From: Paractinoplanes aksuensis
GTDB taxonomy: Bacteria; Actinomycetota; Actinomycetes; Mycobacteriales; Micromonosporaceae
Assembly (NCBI RefSeq): GCF_024137025.1
Contig: NZ_JAMYJR010000012.1
Span: forward strand, 62,001-126,000
Direction of reading: 5' to 3'
Length of the DNA: 64,000 nucleotides
This document shows, piece by piece, positions 34,384-43,295 of this stretch. The notes under the pieces were generated by a model. That model saw only the letters and a program-made list of their open reading frames with translations, did no database searches and was not told where the DNA came from. The first letter of the stretch is position 1; each line of letters opens with the position of its first letter. The position numbers were made by a program, and so were the translations under genes.

Positions 34384-34941
34384 TCAGGCTGAGTAGTCGC
34401 TGCCGAACAGGTGCCGGCCGGGGTGTTCGCGGTAGAGCAGGCAGTGGTTGTCGTCCTGGTGGCCGGCGGTGCGGACGGTGGTGCAGTTGGCGATGGCGTT
34501 GATCTCGGACGCGGACAGCGACCACTGCACCCACCAGCCGATGCCCGCGGCGTGCTGGCCCAGGCCGGCGTGGAAGCCGGGGTGCGGGTGTTCGAGCTCG
34601 CAGTGCAGCACCCGGTCCAGGCCGTGCGCGGGGCGGGGGAGCCGGCTGAGCCAGCCCACCTGCTGGTGGTCGAGCTCGATGCGGGACGGGCAGCGGTGGG
34701 CGTCGACCACGGCCAGGGCCGTGACGAAGTTGCCGGCGCCCTTGCGGGACGAGATGAGGCCCTCGGTGCGCAGCACGCGCAGGGCCGACTGGACGGTGGT
34801 GCGGGCGACGTGGTGCGCGCCGGCCAGCGTGTGCTCGGACGGCAGCTTGGCGCCGACGGCCAGGCTGCCGGTGAAGATCTGGTGGCGGAGTTCGGCGGCG
34901 ATCTGCTGATAGGGCGACAGGGTCGCGGTGTCGGGGGACAT
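34384..34941 (-). CDS. GntR-family transcriptional regulator
   Basis: Regulator of 185 residues from the ATG at 34941. The winged helix-turn-helix is clear: YQQIAAELRHQIFTGSLAVGAKLPSEHTLA then VARTTVQSALRVLRTEGLISSRKGAGNFV (about residues 10-75). The C-terminal part is short, about 100 residues, and His/Trp-rich (GQHAAGIGWWVQWSL, DNHCLLYREHPGRH); it does not look like a full UTRA or FadR effector domain. The gap to the ureohydrolase gene upstream (34942-35121) holds no gene. The target is unknown; autoregulation is possible. Confidence 0.85.
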   Translation of the reverse strand: MSPDTATLSPYQQIAAELRHQIFTGSLAVGAKLPSEHTLAGAHHVARTTVQSALRVLRTEGLISSRKGAGNFVTALAVVDAHRCPSRIELDHQQVGWLSRLPRPAHGLDRVLHCELEHPHPGFHAGLGQHAAGIGWWVQWSLSASEINAIANCTTVRTAGHQDDNHCLLYREHPGRHLFGSDYSA

Positions 34942-35121
34942 GTAGGCACTCTGCGTGACGGATCTGGGGGGAACAAGTGCGCAGCTGCGTGGATCACGAA
35001 ACCTGGTCGAATGGCGCACGAGTCGGTCCGGAAAACGCTGTACGGTGCACCGATGTGCTGAGTGGATGCTCGGTCGTCGATGAATGATCGACGCGGGCCG
35101 CTTCATCACGGTGACCCAGAG

Positions 35122-36156
35122 TCACGCTGATGGCGCGTTGCCGCCCCGGCCTTCGAGCAGCGGGGTGGCCCGGTTCCAGCGCGGGCCCGAACCGTCCTTG
35201 CGGCGGCGGGCCATCCCGGAGAGCGCCTCGAGCACGACCCGGTTGCCGAGCATCGCGGTGATCTCGGCGTGGTCGAACGGCGGCGACACCTCGACGATGT
35301 CCATGCCGACCACGGGCAGCTCGTGGCAGATGCGCGAGACGCTGTCGAGCAGCTGGCGCGCGGTGAACCCGCCCGGCTCGGGGGTGCCGGTGCCGGGGGC
35401 GTGACCGGGGTCGCAGACGTCGATGTCGACCGACAGGAAGACGCCGTCGCAGCCGTCCAGGGCGATCTCGAAGGCCTGGTCGAGCACGGCGTCGAGGCCG
35501 CGGTCGACGATCTCGCTCATGTGGAACGAGTTCATGCCCTGGTCGGCCATCCAGTCCAGGGTCTCGGGGCCGGGCCAGTAGCCGCGCAGGCCGAGCTGCA
35601 GGAACCGGTCGCCGCGGACCGCGCCCGACTCGATGAGCCGGCGCATCGGCTGGCCGTGGCCGTAGAGCGAGCCGAACTCGATGTCGCCGGTGTCGGCGTG
35701 CGCGTCGAAGTGGATGACCGAGATGTTGCCGGCGCCGTGGTGGCGGGCCACGCCGGCCACGTCGGGCCAGGTGATCGTGTGGTCGCCGCCCAGGATGACC
35801 GGGATCGCCCCGTTCTCGGCGACGAACGCGACCGCGTCCTCGATCGTGTCGCAGCTGCGCTGGATCTCGCCGCTGAACACCTCGAGGTCGCCCGCGTCCT
35901 TGACGGTCAGGTCGCCGCTGAGAGCGTCCACGCGCATCGCCATGTGCGGGCGGGAGGCGTCGTGGGGCAGGTAGTCCGTACCCCGGATGACCTGGGGCCC
36001 GAACCGGGCGCCGGGGCGGTGCGAGGTGCCGCCGTCGAACGGCGCGCCGAGGATGACGACGTCGGCGTCGGCGTACGTGGGCGGGTCTTGCCAGTCGCAG
36101 GCGGGCACACCCAGGAACGTGTAATCGGGGCCGAACATCGGGCCGTAGCGCGTCAC
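35122..36156 (-). CDS. Agmatinase-family ureohydrolase
   Basis: Binuclear manganese ureohydrolase of 344 residues. The metal ligands lie in VILGGDHTITW, VIHFDAHADTGD and SVDIDVCDPGHAPGTGTPEPGG. The last motif fits agmatinases and guanidino-acid hydrolases rather than arginases. It would release urea from agmatine or from a guanidino acid such as guanidinobutyrate. GTG start; TACAGT 7 bases upstream suggests a leaderless transcript. It is divergent from the kinase gene and followed by the GntR gene, which may regulate it. Confidence 0.88.
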   Translation of the reverse strand: MTRYGPMFGPDYTFLGVPACDWQDPPTYADADVVILGAPFDGGTSHRPGARFGPQVIRGTDYLPHDASRPHMAMRVDALSGDLTVKDAGDLEVFSGEIQRSCDTIEDAVAFVAENGAIPVILGGDHTITWPDVAGVARHHGAGNISVIHFDAHADTGDIEFGSLYGHGQPMRRLIESGAVRGDRFLQLGLRGYWPGPETLDWMADQGMNSFHMSEIVDRGLDAVLDQAFEIALDGCDGVFLSVDIDVCDPGHAPGTGTPEPGGFTARQLLDSVSRICHELPVVGMDIVEVSPPFDHAEITAMLGNRVVLEALSGMARRRKDGSGPRWNRATPLLEGRGGNAPSA

Positions 36157-36163
36157 GCTCGGG

Positions 36164-36169
36164 ACTGTA
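36164..36169 (-). promoter_or_regulatory. Probable -10 of the ureohydrolase gene
   Basis: TACAGT on the minus strand lies 7 bases before the GTG at 36156, in the geometry seen at other leaderless genes of the window. The gap is shared with the divergent kinase gene. Confidence 0.4.
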
Positions 36170-36239
36170 TCTCCCGTTGCGGCGTTTCTGCGTCCTGACC
36201 GGCGGGTACCGCGATCCGAGGATTACGAGGAGGCGGTAC

Positions 36240-37202
36240 ATGCGGACGCTCGGCGGGCGCTACGAGCTCGTGCGGCGCATCGGCGTCGGCGGCATGTCCG
36301 AGGTGTGGCGCGGGCACGACCGGATTCTCGACCGGCCGGTCGCGGTCAAGATCATGGCGCCGGCCGTGTCGGGCACGCTGGGCGAGGTGGCCGGGGTCGA
36401 TCTCGTACGGTCGGAGGCCCGCTCGGCGGCCCGGCTGGCCCACCCGAACGTGGCCGGCGTGCACGATTTCGGCACGTCCCGGCCCGATCCGGGCGCCCAC
36501 GAGGTGCCGTACATCGTGATGGAGCTCGTCGAGGGCCAGACGCTGAGCGCGCATCTGGCCGCGGGCCCGCTCGACTGGCGCATCGGGGTGCGGATCTGCG
36601 CCGAGGTGGCGGCCGGGCTGGCCGCGGCCCACGCCCACGCGGTCGTGCACCGCGACGTCAAACCGGCCAACGTGATGCTCACCCCGAGCGGGGCCAAGGT
36701 GCTCGACTTCGGCATCGCGTCGTCGCCCGGCGTCCCCGACCCCGACCCGGCCATGCCCGTGATGGGCACACCGGCGTACGTGGCTCCGGAGCTCTTCGAG
36801 AATGAGCCGCCCACCCCCGCCAGCGACATGTTCGCCCTGGGCACGCTGCTGCACCAGTGCATCACCGGCCGGCTGCCGTGGCGTGCCGATTCACCCACCG
36901 AACTGGTGCACGCCCAGCGCTACCTCGACCCCGACCCCCTGCCCGAACTCGACGGCCTGCCGCCGGAGGTGGAGGACCTGGTGTCCCGCTGCCTCAACCG
37001 CGACCCGCAGGAACGCCCGACCGCGATGGTGGCCGCCCTGCTGCTGGCCGAGGCCGTGGACGCCCGCGTCTTCGTCCCCATGGGCGAGATCGACACCACC
37101 CCGCCCCGCCCGTCCATCTCACCCTGGGACGAGCAAGCCGCCGAGGAAGCCACCGCAGCCGTGGCCGTCGACGCCGCCGCTGGCCGTCACCGCGCCGACT
37201 GA
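36240..37202 (+). CDS. Soluble Ser/Thr protein kinase
   Basis: Hanks-type kinase of 320 residues. All catalytic elements are present: glycine loop IGVGGMSEVWRG, Lys37 (VAVKIM), catalytic Asp139 in HRDVKPANV, Asp156 of DFG and APE in PAYVAPELFE. Unlike many PknB-type kinases it has no membrane span or sensor domain; about 45 residues after the kinase domain are Pro/Ala-rich. The ATG at 36240 has a perfect GAGGAGG 6 bases upstream, whereas the in-frame 36177 start lacks one. It is convergent with the Uma2 gene, 3 bases apart. Substrates unknown. Confidence 0.93.
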   Translation: MRTLGGRYELVRRIGVGGMSEVWRGHDRILDRPVAVKIMAPAVSGTLGEVAGVDLVRSEARSAARLAHPNVAGVHDFGTSRPDPGAHEVPYIVMELVEGQTLSAHLAAGPLDWRIGVRICAEVAAGLAAAHAHAVVHRDVKPANVMLTPSGAKVLDFGIASSPGVPDPDPAMPVMGTPAYVAPELFENEPPTPASDMFALGTLLHQCITGRLPWRADSPTELVHAQRYLDPDPLPELDGLPPEVEDLVSRCLNRDPQERPTAMVAALLLAEAVDARVFVPMGEIDTTPPRPSISPWDEQAAEEATAAVAVDAAAGRHRAD

Positions 37203-37205
37203 TGG

Positions 37206-37772
37206 TCAGACCTGGGCGAGATCGATCGCGATGGGGAACGGCACCGTCATTTTCACGGTGCCGGTGAAGATGTCGCTGTCGCGGTAGCGTCCGGCCGCCG
37301 GGTCGAGGACGTACGTGTAGACGAGGGGCACGCCGGTGGCCGCCTGCTCGACGCGCCAATAGAACTGGATGCCTGCCCTCGCGTACTGCTCGGCCTTGAC
37401 GATACGGTCGGTGGTCTCCGACCCGGGCGAGACCACCTCGACCACCAGGAGCACATGCTCAGGGCGGGTCGGAGTGATGTCGATGGTCTCTGCCCGGTAG
37501 ACCGTCACGTCCGGCCGCCGGTTGTTCAACGGCACGTCGTGCAACCGGACATCGAAATCGATGTCGGCGTTCCACTCCGGCCCGGCAGCAGAGTCCAGAG
37601 CGTTTGCCAGCAGCCGGGCCAGGCGGTTGTGGCGCTTGGACGCGCTCGGACGCACGAGAACCATCCCGTCCACGATCTCGATGCCTGCACACTGCTCCTC
37701 GGTCCACGACGCGTACTGCTCGGCCGTGACCTGCTCATGCATCCAGGCCGGCGCGACCATCTCGACCGTCAT
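37206..37772 (-). CDS. Uma2-family (DUF820) putative endonuclease
   Basis: Protein of 188 residues of the Uma2 family, a PD-(D/E)xK nuclease fold abundant in cyanobacteria and actinobacteria. Likely catalytic residues are Asp in NRRPDVTVYR, Glu in LVVEVVSPGS and Lys in VKAEQYARAGIQFYW. The N-terminal helix WMHEQVTAEQYASWTEEQ and VDGMVLVRPSA are typical. AGGAGG stands 7 bases before the ATG at 37772. No toxin, transposase or partner gene is adjacent. The biological role of this family is unresolved. Confidence 0.85.
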   Translation of the reverse strand: MTVEMVAPAWMHEQVTAEQYASWTEEQCAGIEIVDGMVLVRPSASKRHNRLARLLANALDSAAGPEWNADIDFDVRLHDVPLNNRRPDVTVYRAETIDITPTRPEHVLLVVEVVSPGSETTDRIVKAEQYARAGIQFYWRVEQAATGVPLVYTYVLDPAAGRYRDSDIFTGTVKMTVPFPIAIDLAQV

Positions 37773-37822
37773 GCACACACCTCCTGGACATCTGTTCTGC
37801 TGCCGGACTCAAGATACCGTGG

Positions 37823-38692
37823 TCAGCCGCCGCGGGGGACGACGACCAGGGGGCGGCAGGCGCGGCGGACCAGGCGGGTGGAGACGCCGCCGAGCAGGAC
37901 GCGGCGGGCCGGGCCGTATCCGCGGGAGCCGCAGAAGAGCACGTCGACCTCGGTCAGGTCGGCCAGGGCGTCGACCACGTCGCCCGCGATGACGGCCCAT
38001 TCCACGGTGACGCCGGCTACCGACTCGGCCGCCTTGCGCAGCGAGGCCTCGTACGTCTCGCGGGCCGTGTCGAGGAAGGCCCGTTCGACGTCGTCGCCGA
38101 TCAGGAAGGGCAGGCTGGCGTCGCCCTCGGCCACCACCGTGTAGAGGCGCAGCTGGTCGCCGGTGCGGCGGGCCACGGCGGCCGCGGCGTTCAGGGCGGC
38201 CCGGCCGTCCGGCGTGTCCACGTAGGCCACGCCGATGACGCGCCGCTCGCCCGGTGGGGCGGGCAGGCCGGCCGGGGCGATGGCGACCGGGCAGACGCTG
38301 CCGGCCAGCAGGCGTTCGGCCGTGCTGCCGGCCAGCAGCCTCTCCTTGGGGGCCTGCCGGCCCGAGCCGATGACGATCATCGCGGCGCCGGTCTGTTCGG
38401 CCAGGTCGTGCAGTCCGTGCGAGGCCGACGAGGACGCCACCATCCGGTAGTCGATCTCGCCGGTCGCGTCTTCGAGGTCCTTGCGGGCGCCGTCGAGGAC
38501 GCGCTGGGCGGCGCGGTGCCGGTCGGCCACCCACTCGGCGTCGACCCGGCCCGAGCCGAGCGCGGCCGGCGCCGGGTGCACGACGGCCACGATCAGCGGG
38601 GCGTCCGAGGTCTCGGCGAACCAGCGGCTCAGGGCCACGGCGTCGGGCGAGGTGGGGCCGCCGTCGACGCCGACGATCACGGGGCCGGTCAT
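37823..38692 (-). CDS. Tandem universal stress protein (UspA)
   Basis: Protein of 289 residues with two Usp domains, residues about 1-145 and 150-289. Each begins with a strand (PVIVGVDGGPTSP; RRVIGVAYVDTPDG) and ends with an ATP-binding-type motif (IGSGRQAPKERLLAGSTAERLL; CGSRGYGPARRVLLGGVSTRL). Tandem Usp proteins in actinobacteria respond to hypoxia, stationary phase and other stress. The ATG overlaps the stop of the permease gene (ATGA), so the two are coupled. A GTGACTTTGGGC motif upstream of the permease may control both. Confidence 0.92.
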   Translation of the reverse strand: MTGPVIVGVDGGPTSPDAVALSRWFAETSDAPLIVAVVHPAPAALGSGRVDAEWVADRHRAAQRVLDGARKDLEDATGEIDYRMVASSSASHGLHDLAEQTGAAMIVIGSGRQAPKERLLAGSTAERLLAGSVCPVAIAPAGLPAPPGERRVIGVAYVDTPDGRAALNAAAAVARRTGDQLRLYTVVAEGDASLPFLIGDDVERAFLDTARETYEASLRKAAESVAGVTVEWAVIAGDVVDALADLTEVDVLFCGSRGYGPARRVLLGGVSTRLVRRACRPLVVVPRGG

Positions 38693-40167
38693 GACGGCTC
38701 ACCGTCCTGGGGGCGGTCCGGGTCGTGCTCGCGGGCCCAGTTCGGGGTCGAGGACGGCTCGCGGCGCAGGCGGGAGTTCTTGTAGCCGTACAGCCAGTAG
38801 ATGAGCACGCCGATCGCCAGCCAGACGACGAATCGCACCCACGTGTCCCAGGGCAGGTCGGTCATCAGGTAGACGGCGAACCCGATGCCGAGCAGCGGCA
38901 GCACCGGCGACCAGGGCACGCGGTAGGGGCGGGGCATGTCCGGCCGGGTGCGCCGGAGCACGATCACGCCGATGTTGACCAGCACGAACGCGAACAGCGT
39001 GCCGATGTTGACCAGCTTGACGATCTCGCTCAGCGGCACCAGCGCGGCCAGGACCGAGATCAGCACGCCCAGCACGAGCGTCAGGCGGGCCGGGGTGCCG
39101 TAGCGCTGGTTGACCTTGGCCAGACGCTGGGGGAGCAGGCCGTCGCGGCACATGGCGAAGAAGATGCGGGTCTGGCCGTACATGATGACCAGCACGACGC
39201 TGGTGATCGCGACGACGGCGCCGAGGGCGAGGACCGCGGCCGCCCAGCTGATGCCGGCGCCCTGGTCGAGCGCGGCTGCCAGCGGCGCGTCACTGCCCTC
39301 GAGCTGCTCGGGCGAGGCGATGCCGATGGCGCCGGTCGCCGTGGCCACGTAGAAGAGCGTGCAGATGACCAGCGAGCCGATGATGGCCAGCGGCAGGTCC
39401 TTGGCCGGGTTCCGGGCCTCTTCGCTGCCGGTCGAGACCGCGTCGAAGCCGATGTAGGCGAAGAAGATCACCGCCGCCGCCGCGGTCACCCCGTCCACTC
39501 CCTCGGGCGCGAACGACTGGAAGTTGCCGGTGCCGAAGTTGGCGAAGGCCACGACGATGAAGAACAGCAGCACGACGAGCTTGATGACGACCATGACCAG
39601 GTTGACCCGGGCGCTCTCGGTGACGCCCCGGATCAGCAGGAACGTGATGGCCAGGACCACGACCACGGCCGGCAGGTTGAAGATTCCGCCGTCCTCGGGC
39701 GACTTGGCGATGGCGTCGGGCAGGGCGAACCCGAACGCGGCGTCGAGGAACGCGTTGAGGTTGCCGCCCCAGCCGACCGCGATGGCCGCGACCGAGACCC
39801 CGTACTCCAGGATCAGGTCCCAGCCGATGATCCAGGCCACCAGTTCGCCCAGGGTGGCGTACGTGTAGGTGTAGGCGCTGCCGGAGACCGGGATGGACGA
39901 GGCCAGCTCCGCGTAGGACAGCGCCGAGAACGTGCAGGCGACCGCGGCCAGCACGAAGGACAGGATGACCGCGGGCCCGGCGATGCCGGCCCCCTCGCCG
40001 ATCACCACGAAGATGCCGGTGCCGATGATCGCGCCGACACCCATGGCGGTCAGCTGTGTCGCGCCGACCGCTTTCTTGAGGCCGTGCCCCTCTTCCGCTG
40101 TCTCGGTGATGAGGGACCGGACGTCGCGCACCGCGAAGATGCCCGGCCGTCCCGAAGTCGTGGCCAT
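38689..40167 (-). CDS. APC-family amino acid permease
   Basis: Cationic/neutral amino acid permease of 492 residues with about 12 membrane spans plus a charged 30-residue end. The APC signature GVGAIIGTGIFVVIGEGAG is in the first span; later VIFFAYIGFDAVSTGSEEARNP matches the conserved core helix. It most resembles the YfnA/CAT subgroup. The N-terminal 35 residues are cytoplasmic. It starts at ATG 40167 and overlaps the downstream UspA gene. The substrate range is unknown; coupling to a universal stress protein suggests stress-linked uptake. Confidence 0.92.
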   Translation of the reverse strand: MATTSGRPGIFAVRDVRSLITETAEEGHGLKKAVGATQLTAMGVGAIIGTGIFVVIGEGAGIAGPAVILSFVLAAVACTFSALSYAELASSIPVSGSAYTYTYATLGELVAWIIGWDLILEYGVSVAAIAVGWGGNLNAFLDAAFGFALPDAIAKSPEDGGIFNLPAVVVVLAITFLLIRGVTESARVNLVMVVIKLVVLLFFIVVAFANFGTGNFQSFAPEGVDGVTAAAAVIFFAYIGFDAVSTGSEEARNPAKDLPLAIIGSLVICTLFYVATATGAIGIASPEQLEGSDAPLAAALDQGAGISWAAAVLALGAVVAITSVVLVIMYGQTRIFFAMCRDGLLPQRLAKVNQRYGTPARLTLVLGVLISVLAALVPLSEIVKLVNIGTLFAFVLVNIGVIVLRRTRPDMPRPYRVPWSPVLPLLGIGFAVYLMTDLPWDTWVRFVVWLAIGVLIYWLYGYKNSRLRREPSSTPNWAREHDPDRPQDGEPS

Positions 40168-40200
40168 GTCACCCCTCCCGTCATCGGCTCTCGCCTATGT

Positions 40201-40210
40201 GACTTTGGGC
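40201..40210. promoter_or_regulatory. GACTTTGGG motif upstream of permease-UspA
   Basis: GACTTTGGGC, within GTGACTTTGGGCAT, lies 34 bases before the permease start (40167) in the 193-bp divergent gap to the STAS gene. It is one mismatch from the GACTTTCGG motif of other gaps. Confidence 0.35.
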
Positions 40211-40360
40211 ATACGCATGGTCACCGCGCAAGCGCTGGGCGTTGTTTTTTGCCCGCACCGGCTGTCCGACGGGACCGCGGAAACACGCGCCAGCCTGCGA
40301 GTAGGGCGAAATGCGGGGTACGGTGGCGACGAACGGGGCCGATGGTACGGAGGTTCGGTG

Positions 40361-40711
40361 ATGGGCGAGGCGGTGATGACGACGCGGCGCCAGGCGGACG
40401 GCGCGCTCGTCGTCGACGTGCGGGGCAGCCTCGACGCGGCCACCGTGGGCGCCCTGCGCGAGACGCTGATCGGCACCGTGCAGCGCGAGCGCCCGGTGAC
40501 CCTGATCGTCGACCTCACATACGTCACGTTCATGGATTCGCAGGGCATCGGCACCCTGGTCAGCGGCTACAACGTGGCCCGCGAGGTGGGCACCCGGTTC
40601 GTGCTGCGCAACCCGAGCGAGTTCGTGCACCGGCAACTGCGGGTGACCGGGCTGACCGAGATGTTCGGCCTGCCGCCCGAGCCGTCGCCGACGCAGACCT
40701 ACACCCCCTGA
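40361..40711 (+). CDS. STAS-domain anti-sigma-factor antagonist
   Basis: SpoIIAA-like protein of 116 residues that, when dephosphorylated, would sequester an anti-sigma factor. The phosphorylatable Ser60 is in TFMDSQGIGTLVSGY, the standard STAS motif. Strand VDVRGSLDAATVGALRETL precedes it. ATG at 40361 with CGGAGG 7 bases upstream; the frame continues upstream without protein-like character. No anti-sigma kinase or phosphatase gene is nearby, so its partner is elsewhere. A second STAS gene is at 60673. It is divergent from the permease-UspA pair. Confidence 0.85.
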   Translation: MGEAVMTTRRQADGALVVDVRGSLDAATVGALRETLIGTVQRERPVTLIVDLTYVTFMDSQGIGTLVSGYNVAREVGTRFVLRNPSEFVHRQLRVTGLTEMFGLPPEPSPTQTYTP

Positions 40712-40753
40712 ATCCCACCCTCCACAAGCCGCGCGCCCGGGGCGTACGGCCTT

Positions 40754-40759
40754 TAGAGT
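40754..40759 (+). promoter_or_regulatory. Probable -10 of a leaderless esterase promoter
   Basis: TAGAGT ends exactly 6 bases before the ATG at 40766, which has no ribosome site. Confidence 0.5.
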
Positions 40760-40765
40760 GCGTTC

Positions 40766-41521
40766 ATGGAACGGGTCTCTCTGCGGCGTGACCCCGACTG
40801 GTGGAGTCTGCCCGCGGCCACCGGCACGTGGTGGTCGCTCGACCTGCCGTCCAAGCAGCTGCGGACCGTTCTGACCGCCCGCGTCTGGTCGCCCGCCGGC
40901 CCGTCCGAGCGCGTGCTGGTCGCCCACGACGGGCCCGACTACGACCAGCACGCCGACCTCGGCCGCTTCGTCGCCGCGTCGATCACCGCCGGGCGCATCG
41001 AGTCGTGCCACGTCGTGCTGCTGCCCGCAGGGCCCCGCTTCGATTGGTATGCGGCCCTTCCGGCGTACGCCCGGGGGCTGGGACAAGAGATCCTGCCGCG
41101 ACTCACCGACCGCCTTTCGCCGGGCCGGCCCGTGGTCGGCGTCGGTGCGAGCCTCGGGGCTCTCGCGTTGCTGCACTGCCAGCGCCGTCACCCCGAGCCG
41201 TTCGCCGGCCTGTTCCTGCAGTCCAGCAGCTTCTTCCAGCCGCGCTTCGACCGGCAGGAATCGGGGTTCGGGCGCTATCTGCCGATCGTCCGATGGACCG
41301 GGCGGGTGCTGCGGGCCTCGACCGGGCCCGGGGTGCCGGTGACGATGACTTGCGGCAGGCTCGAGGAGAACCTGGCGAATAACCGGAGCATGGCCGAGGC
41401 GCTGCGCGGGCAGGGCTACCCGGTCTCGTTCGCCCAGATCGAGGGCGGTCACGACTGGCCGGCGTGGCGTGACGCCTTCGATCCCCACCTGGCTTCGCTG
41501 CTTCGCAAAGTTTGGCCCTAG
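40766..41521 (+). CDS. Esterase-family alpha/beta hydrolase (Fes/esterase D-like)
   Basis: Putative serine esterase of 251 residues, similar in layout to enterochelin-esterase-type proteins. The nucleophile elbow is GVGASLGALAL (near residue 130), the catalytic His is in EGGHDWPAWRD near the end, and LLPAGPRFDWYA precedes the elbow. No signal peptide is visible, so it is cytosolic. It is followed after 10 bases by an ATP-grasp gene with a ribosome site that overlaps the esterase stop, so the two form a unit. The substrate may be an ester or amide made by the ATP-grasp enzyme, but this is only inference. Confidence 0.75.
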   Translation: MERVSLRRDPDWWSLPAATGTWWSLDLPSKQLRTVLTARVWSPAGPSERVLVAHDGPDYDQHADLGRFVAASITAGRIESCHVVLLPAGPRFDWYAALPAYARGLGQEILPRLTDRLSPGRPVVGVGASLGALALLHCQRRHPEPFAGLFLQSSSFFQPRFDRQESGFGRYLPIVRWTGRVLRASTGPGVPVTMTCGRLEENLANNRSMAEALRGQGYPVSFAQIEGGHDWPAWRDAFDPHLASLLRKVWP

Positions 41522-41531
41522 GGAGGCAACC

Positions 41532-42794
41532 GTGGCGGACGTCGAACACACCATCGGACTCTTGCTGGGAATGGAAGACGACTGGCCGCGGGCCTACGAG
41601 TCGCTGCTGCGGCGGCTCGGGGTGGTCAGCGGGCCCGACGGCAAGTCGCACCGTACGTCGTCCGTGCGGGTCACCATCGAGCCGTTCAACCTGCGCTACA
41701 AGCCGCGGCACGACCTGGTCATCGACCGGCTCGCGTACTGGTACTACCACCCCCGCGAGTGGCTCAAGAAGATCGCGCTGATGGACGACGTGTACCTGCT
41801 GAACAGCCCTTTCACGTTCCAGTCGATGGAGAAGCACGCGGCCTACTGCGCGATGATGCGGCTCGGGCTCAAGGTCCCCGAGACGGTTCTGGTGCCGTAC
41901 AAGAACCCCCTCGACAACAGCCGGTACGCGTACACGGCGGCCCGCTACAACCAGTCCTTCGACCTGGACGCGACCGCTGAGCAGGTCGGTTATCCGATGT
42001 ACATGAAGCCGTACGACGGCGGCGCCTGGGTCGGCGTGTCGAAGATCCGCAACCCCGATGAACTGCACACCGCGTACGACGCCTCGGGCGAACGACTGAT
42101 GCACCTGCAAGCCTCGGTCGAGGGGTACGACGTGTTCGCGCGCTCGCTGTCCATCGGCCCCGAGACGATGGTGATGAAGTTCCGCCCCGAGCAGCCCATG
42201 CACAACCGCTACGAGGTGCAGCACGGCTTCCTCACGGCGAGCCAGGGCGACGAGGTGGTGACCATCTCGCGGCTGGTCAACGCGTTCTTCCGGTGGGAGT
42301 TCAACTCGTGCGAGTCGCTCGTGCGCGGCGACGACGTCCACCCGATCGACTACGCCAACGCGTGCCCCGACGTGGCCATCACCTCGCTGCACTACTACTT
42401 CCCGTGGGCGATGGCCGCGCTGCTGCGCTGGACGGTCTACTGCGTGGTGACCGGCCGGAAGCCGCGGCTCGACACCGATACGTCGGTCTACTTCGCGATC
42501 GGTGACGACCCTTCCCTTTCGTACGCCGAGAAGCTGGCCGCCTACCGCCGTCTCGCCGATGACTACTTCGAGGCGGACAAGTACGCCGACTTCTGCGCGC
42601 GCTACCTCGGCAACGTCGACGAGATCGTCTACGAGTGGGTGAGCTCCGACGAGTACCAGTCGCTGCTGCGCGAGACGGTGCGCGCCACCTACCCCGTGCA
42701 CGAGCACGAGAAGTTCCTGGCCCACTTCGGCGGCCTGACCGACGCTTGGATCCGCGACAACGCCCCATCCGACCACCCCGACCGCCGCCCCTGA
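41532..42794 (+). CDS. ATP-grasp-fold protein, probable carboxylate-amine ligase
   Basis: Protein of 420 residues with ATP-grasp features: an N-terminal domain (IDRLAYWYYHPREWLKKIALMD), NSPFTFQSMEKHAAYCAMMRLG and PETVLVPYKNPL, then the central EQVGYPMYMKPYDGGAWVGV, in which Lys and Gly match the ATP-binding loop, and HLQASVEGYDVFARSLSIG. The Mg-binding end is less clear; WEFNSCESLVRGDDVHPIDYANACPD may supply it. Tyrosine and histidine are frequent. The GTG at 41532 has GGGAGG 5 bases upstream. RimK-like or peptide-ligase activity is probable; substrates are unknown. Co-transcribed with the esterase. Confidence 0.7.
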   Translation: MADVEHTIGLLLGMEDDWPRAYESLLRRLGVVSGPDGKSHRTSSVRVTIEPFNLRYKPRHDLVIDRLAYWYYHPREWLKKIALMDDVYLLNSPFTFQSMEKHAAYCAMMRLGLKVPETVLVPYKNPLDNSRYAYTAARYNQSFDLDATAEQVGYPMYMKPYDGGAWVGVSKIRNPDELHTAYDASGERLMHLQASVEGYDVFARSLSIGPETMVMKFRPEQPMHNRYEVQHGFLTASQGDEVVTISRLVNAFFRWEFNSCESLVRGDDVHPIDYANACPDVAITSLHYYFPWAMAALLRWTVYCVVTGRKPRLDTDTSVYFAIGDDPSLSYAEKLAAYRRLADDYFEADKYADFCARYLGNVDEIVYEWVSSDEYQSLLRETVRATYPVHEHEKFLAHFGGLTDAWIRDNAPSDHPDRRP

Positions 42795-42839
42795 ACCCGA
42801 CTGAAGGCTGGGCTTTCCGATTTTGTCGGACCCCGGGGC

Positions 42840-42845
42840 TAGGGT
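42840..42845 (+). promoter_or_regulatory. Probable -10 of a leaderless DUF5990 promoter
   Basis: TAGGGT ends 6 bases before the GTG at 42852, the same geometry as at 40754 and 11621. Confidence 0.5.
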
Positions 42846-42851
42846 CGTCCC

Positions 42852-43295
42852 GTGCACATCAGGATCGAAGGGCGCGACCTGCCGGCCCAGCGGGGCGGGG
42901 CGCAGGCCGATGCCCTGCGCCTGGCCAACGTGCACGTGGGGGTGCAGCGGCAGCGGGTGGTGGTCGAGCTCGTGCCGGCCTGGGAGTCGTCGGCCGTCTG
43001 GGAATTCGAGATCACCTCGCGCGAGGTCGACGAGTTGCTCGACGTCGGCGGGCCCTGGGTGCACGGGCGGCCAGGGGCCCGATTCTTGTACCTGAGCTGG
43101 GGCAACGTCGGCGACTTCGGGTTCGACATGTTCCGCCGGGCCAAGCTGATGTTCGGTGACGTGCCGACCGCCGCGCTGCGGGCCGCGCACGACGGCAGTG
43201 GGGTGCTCACCGCGTCGCTCGGGCTCACCGACGAGCTCGGCGGGCCGGTCTGTGCCCGGGTGCGGCCGCCCGCCGTCGAGTGGTCGGTGCGATGA
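42852..43295 (+). CDS. DUF5990-family protein
   Basis: Protein of 147 residues. The opening MHIRIEGRDLPAQRGG and ANVHVGVQRQRVVVELVP, followed by WEFEITSREVDELLDVGGPWVHGRPGARFLYLSW when read across its middle, match the actinobacterial DUF5990 family as I recall it. It is an all-beta, cytosolic protein of unknown role. The GTG start is probably leaderless. Its stop overlaps the ATG of the SNF2 helicase gene, so the two are translated together, which hints at a nucleic-acid-linked function. Confidence 0.7.
   Translation: MHIRIEGRDLPAQRGGAQADALRLANVHVGVQRQRVVVELVPAWESSAVWEFEITSREVDELLDVGGPWVHGRPGARFLYLSWGNVGDFGFDMFRRAKLMFGDVPTAALRAAHDGSGVLTASLGLTDELGGPVCARVRPPAVEWSVR

Noticed and set aside
37206..37772. 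Toxin-antitoxin or mobile-element nuclease
   Set aside because: Uma2 proteins are usually stand-alone; no partner, repeat or transposase is adjacent.
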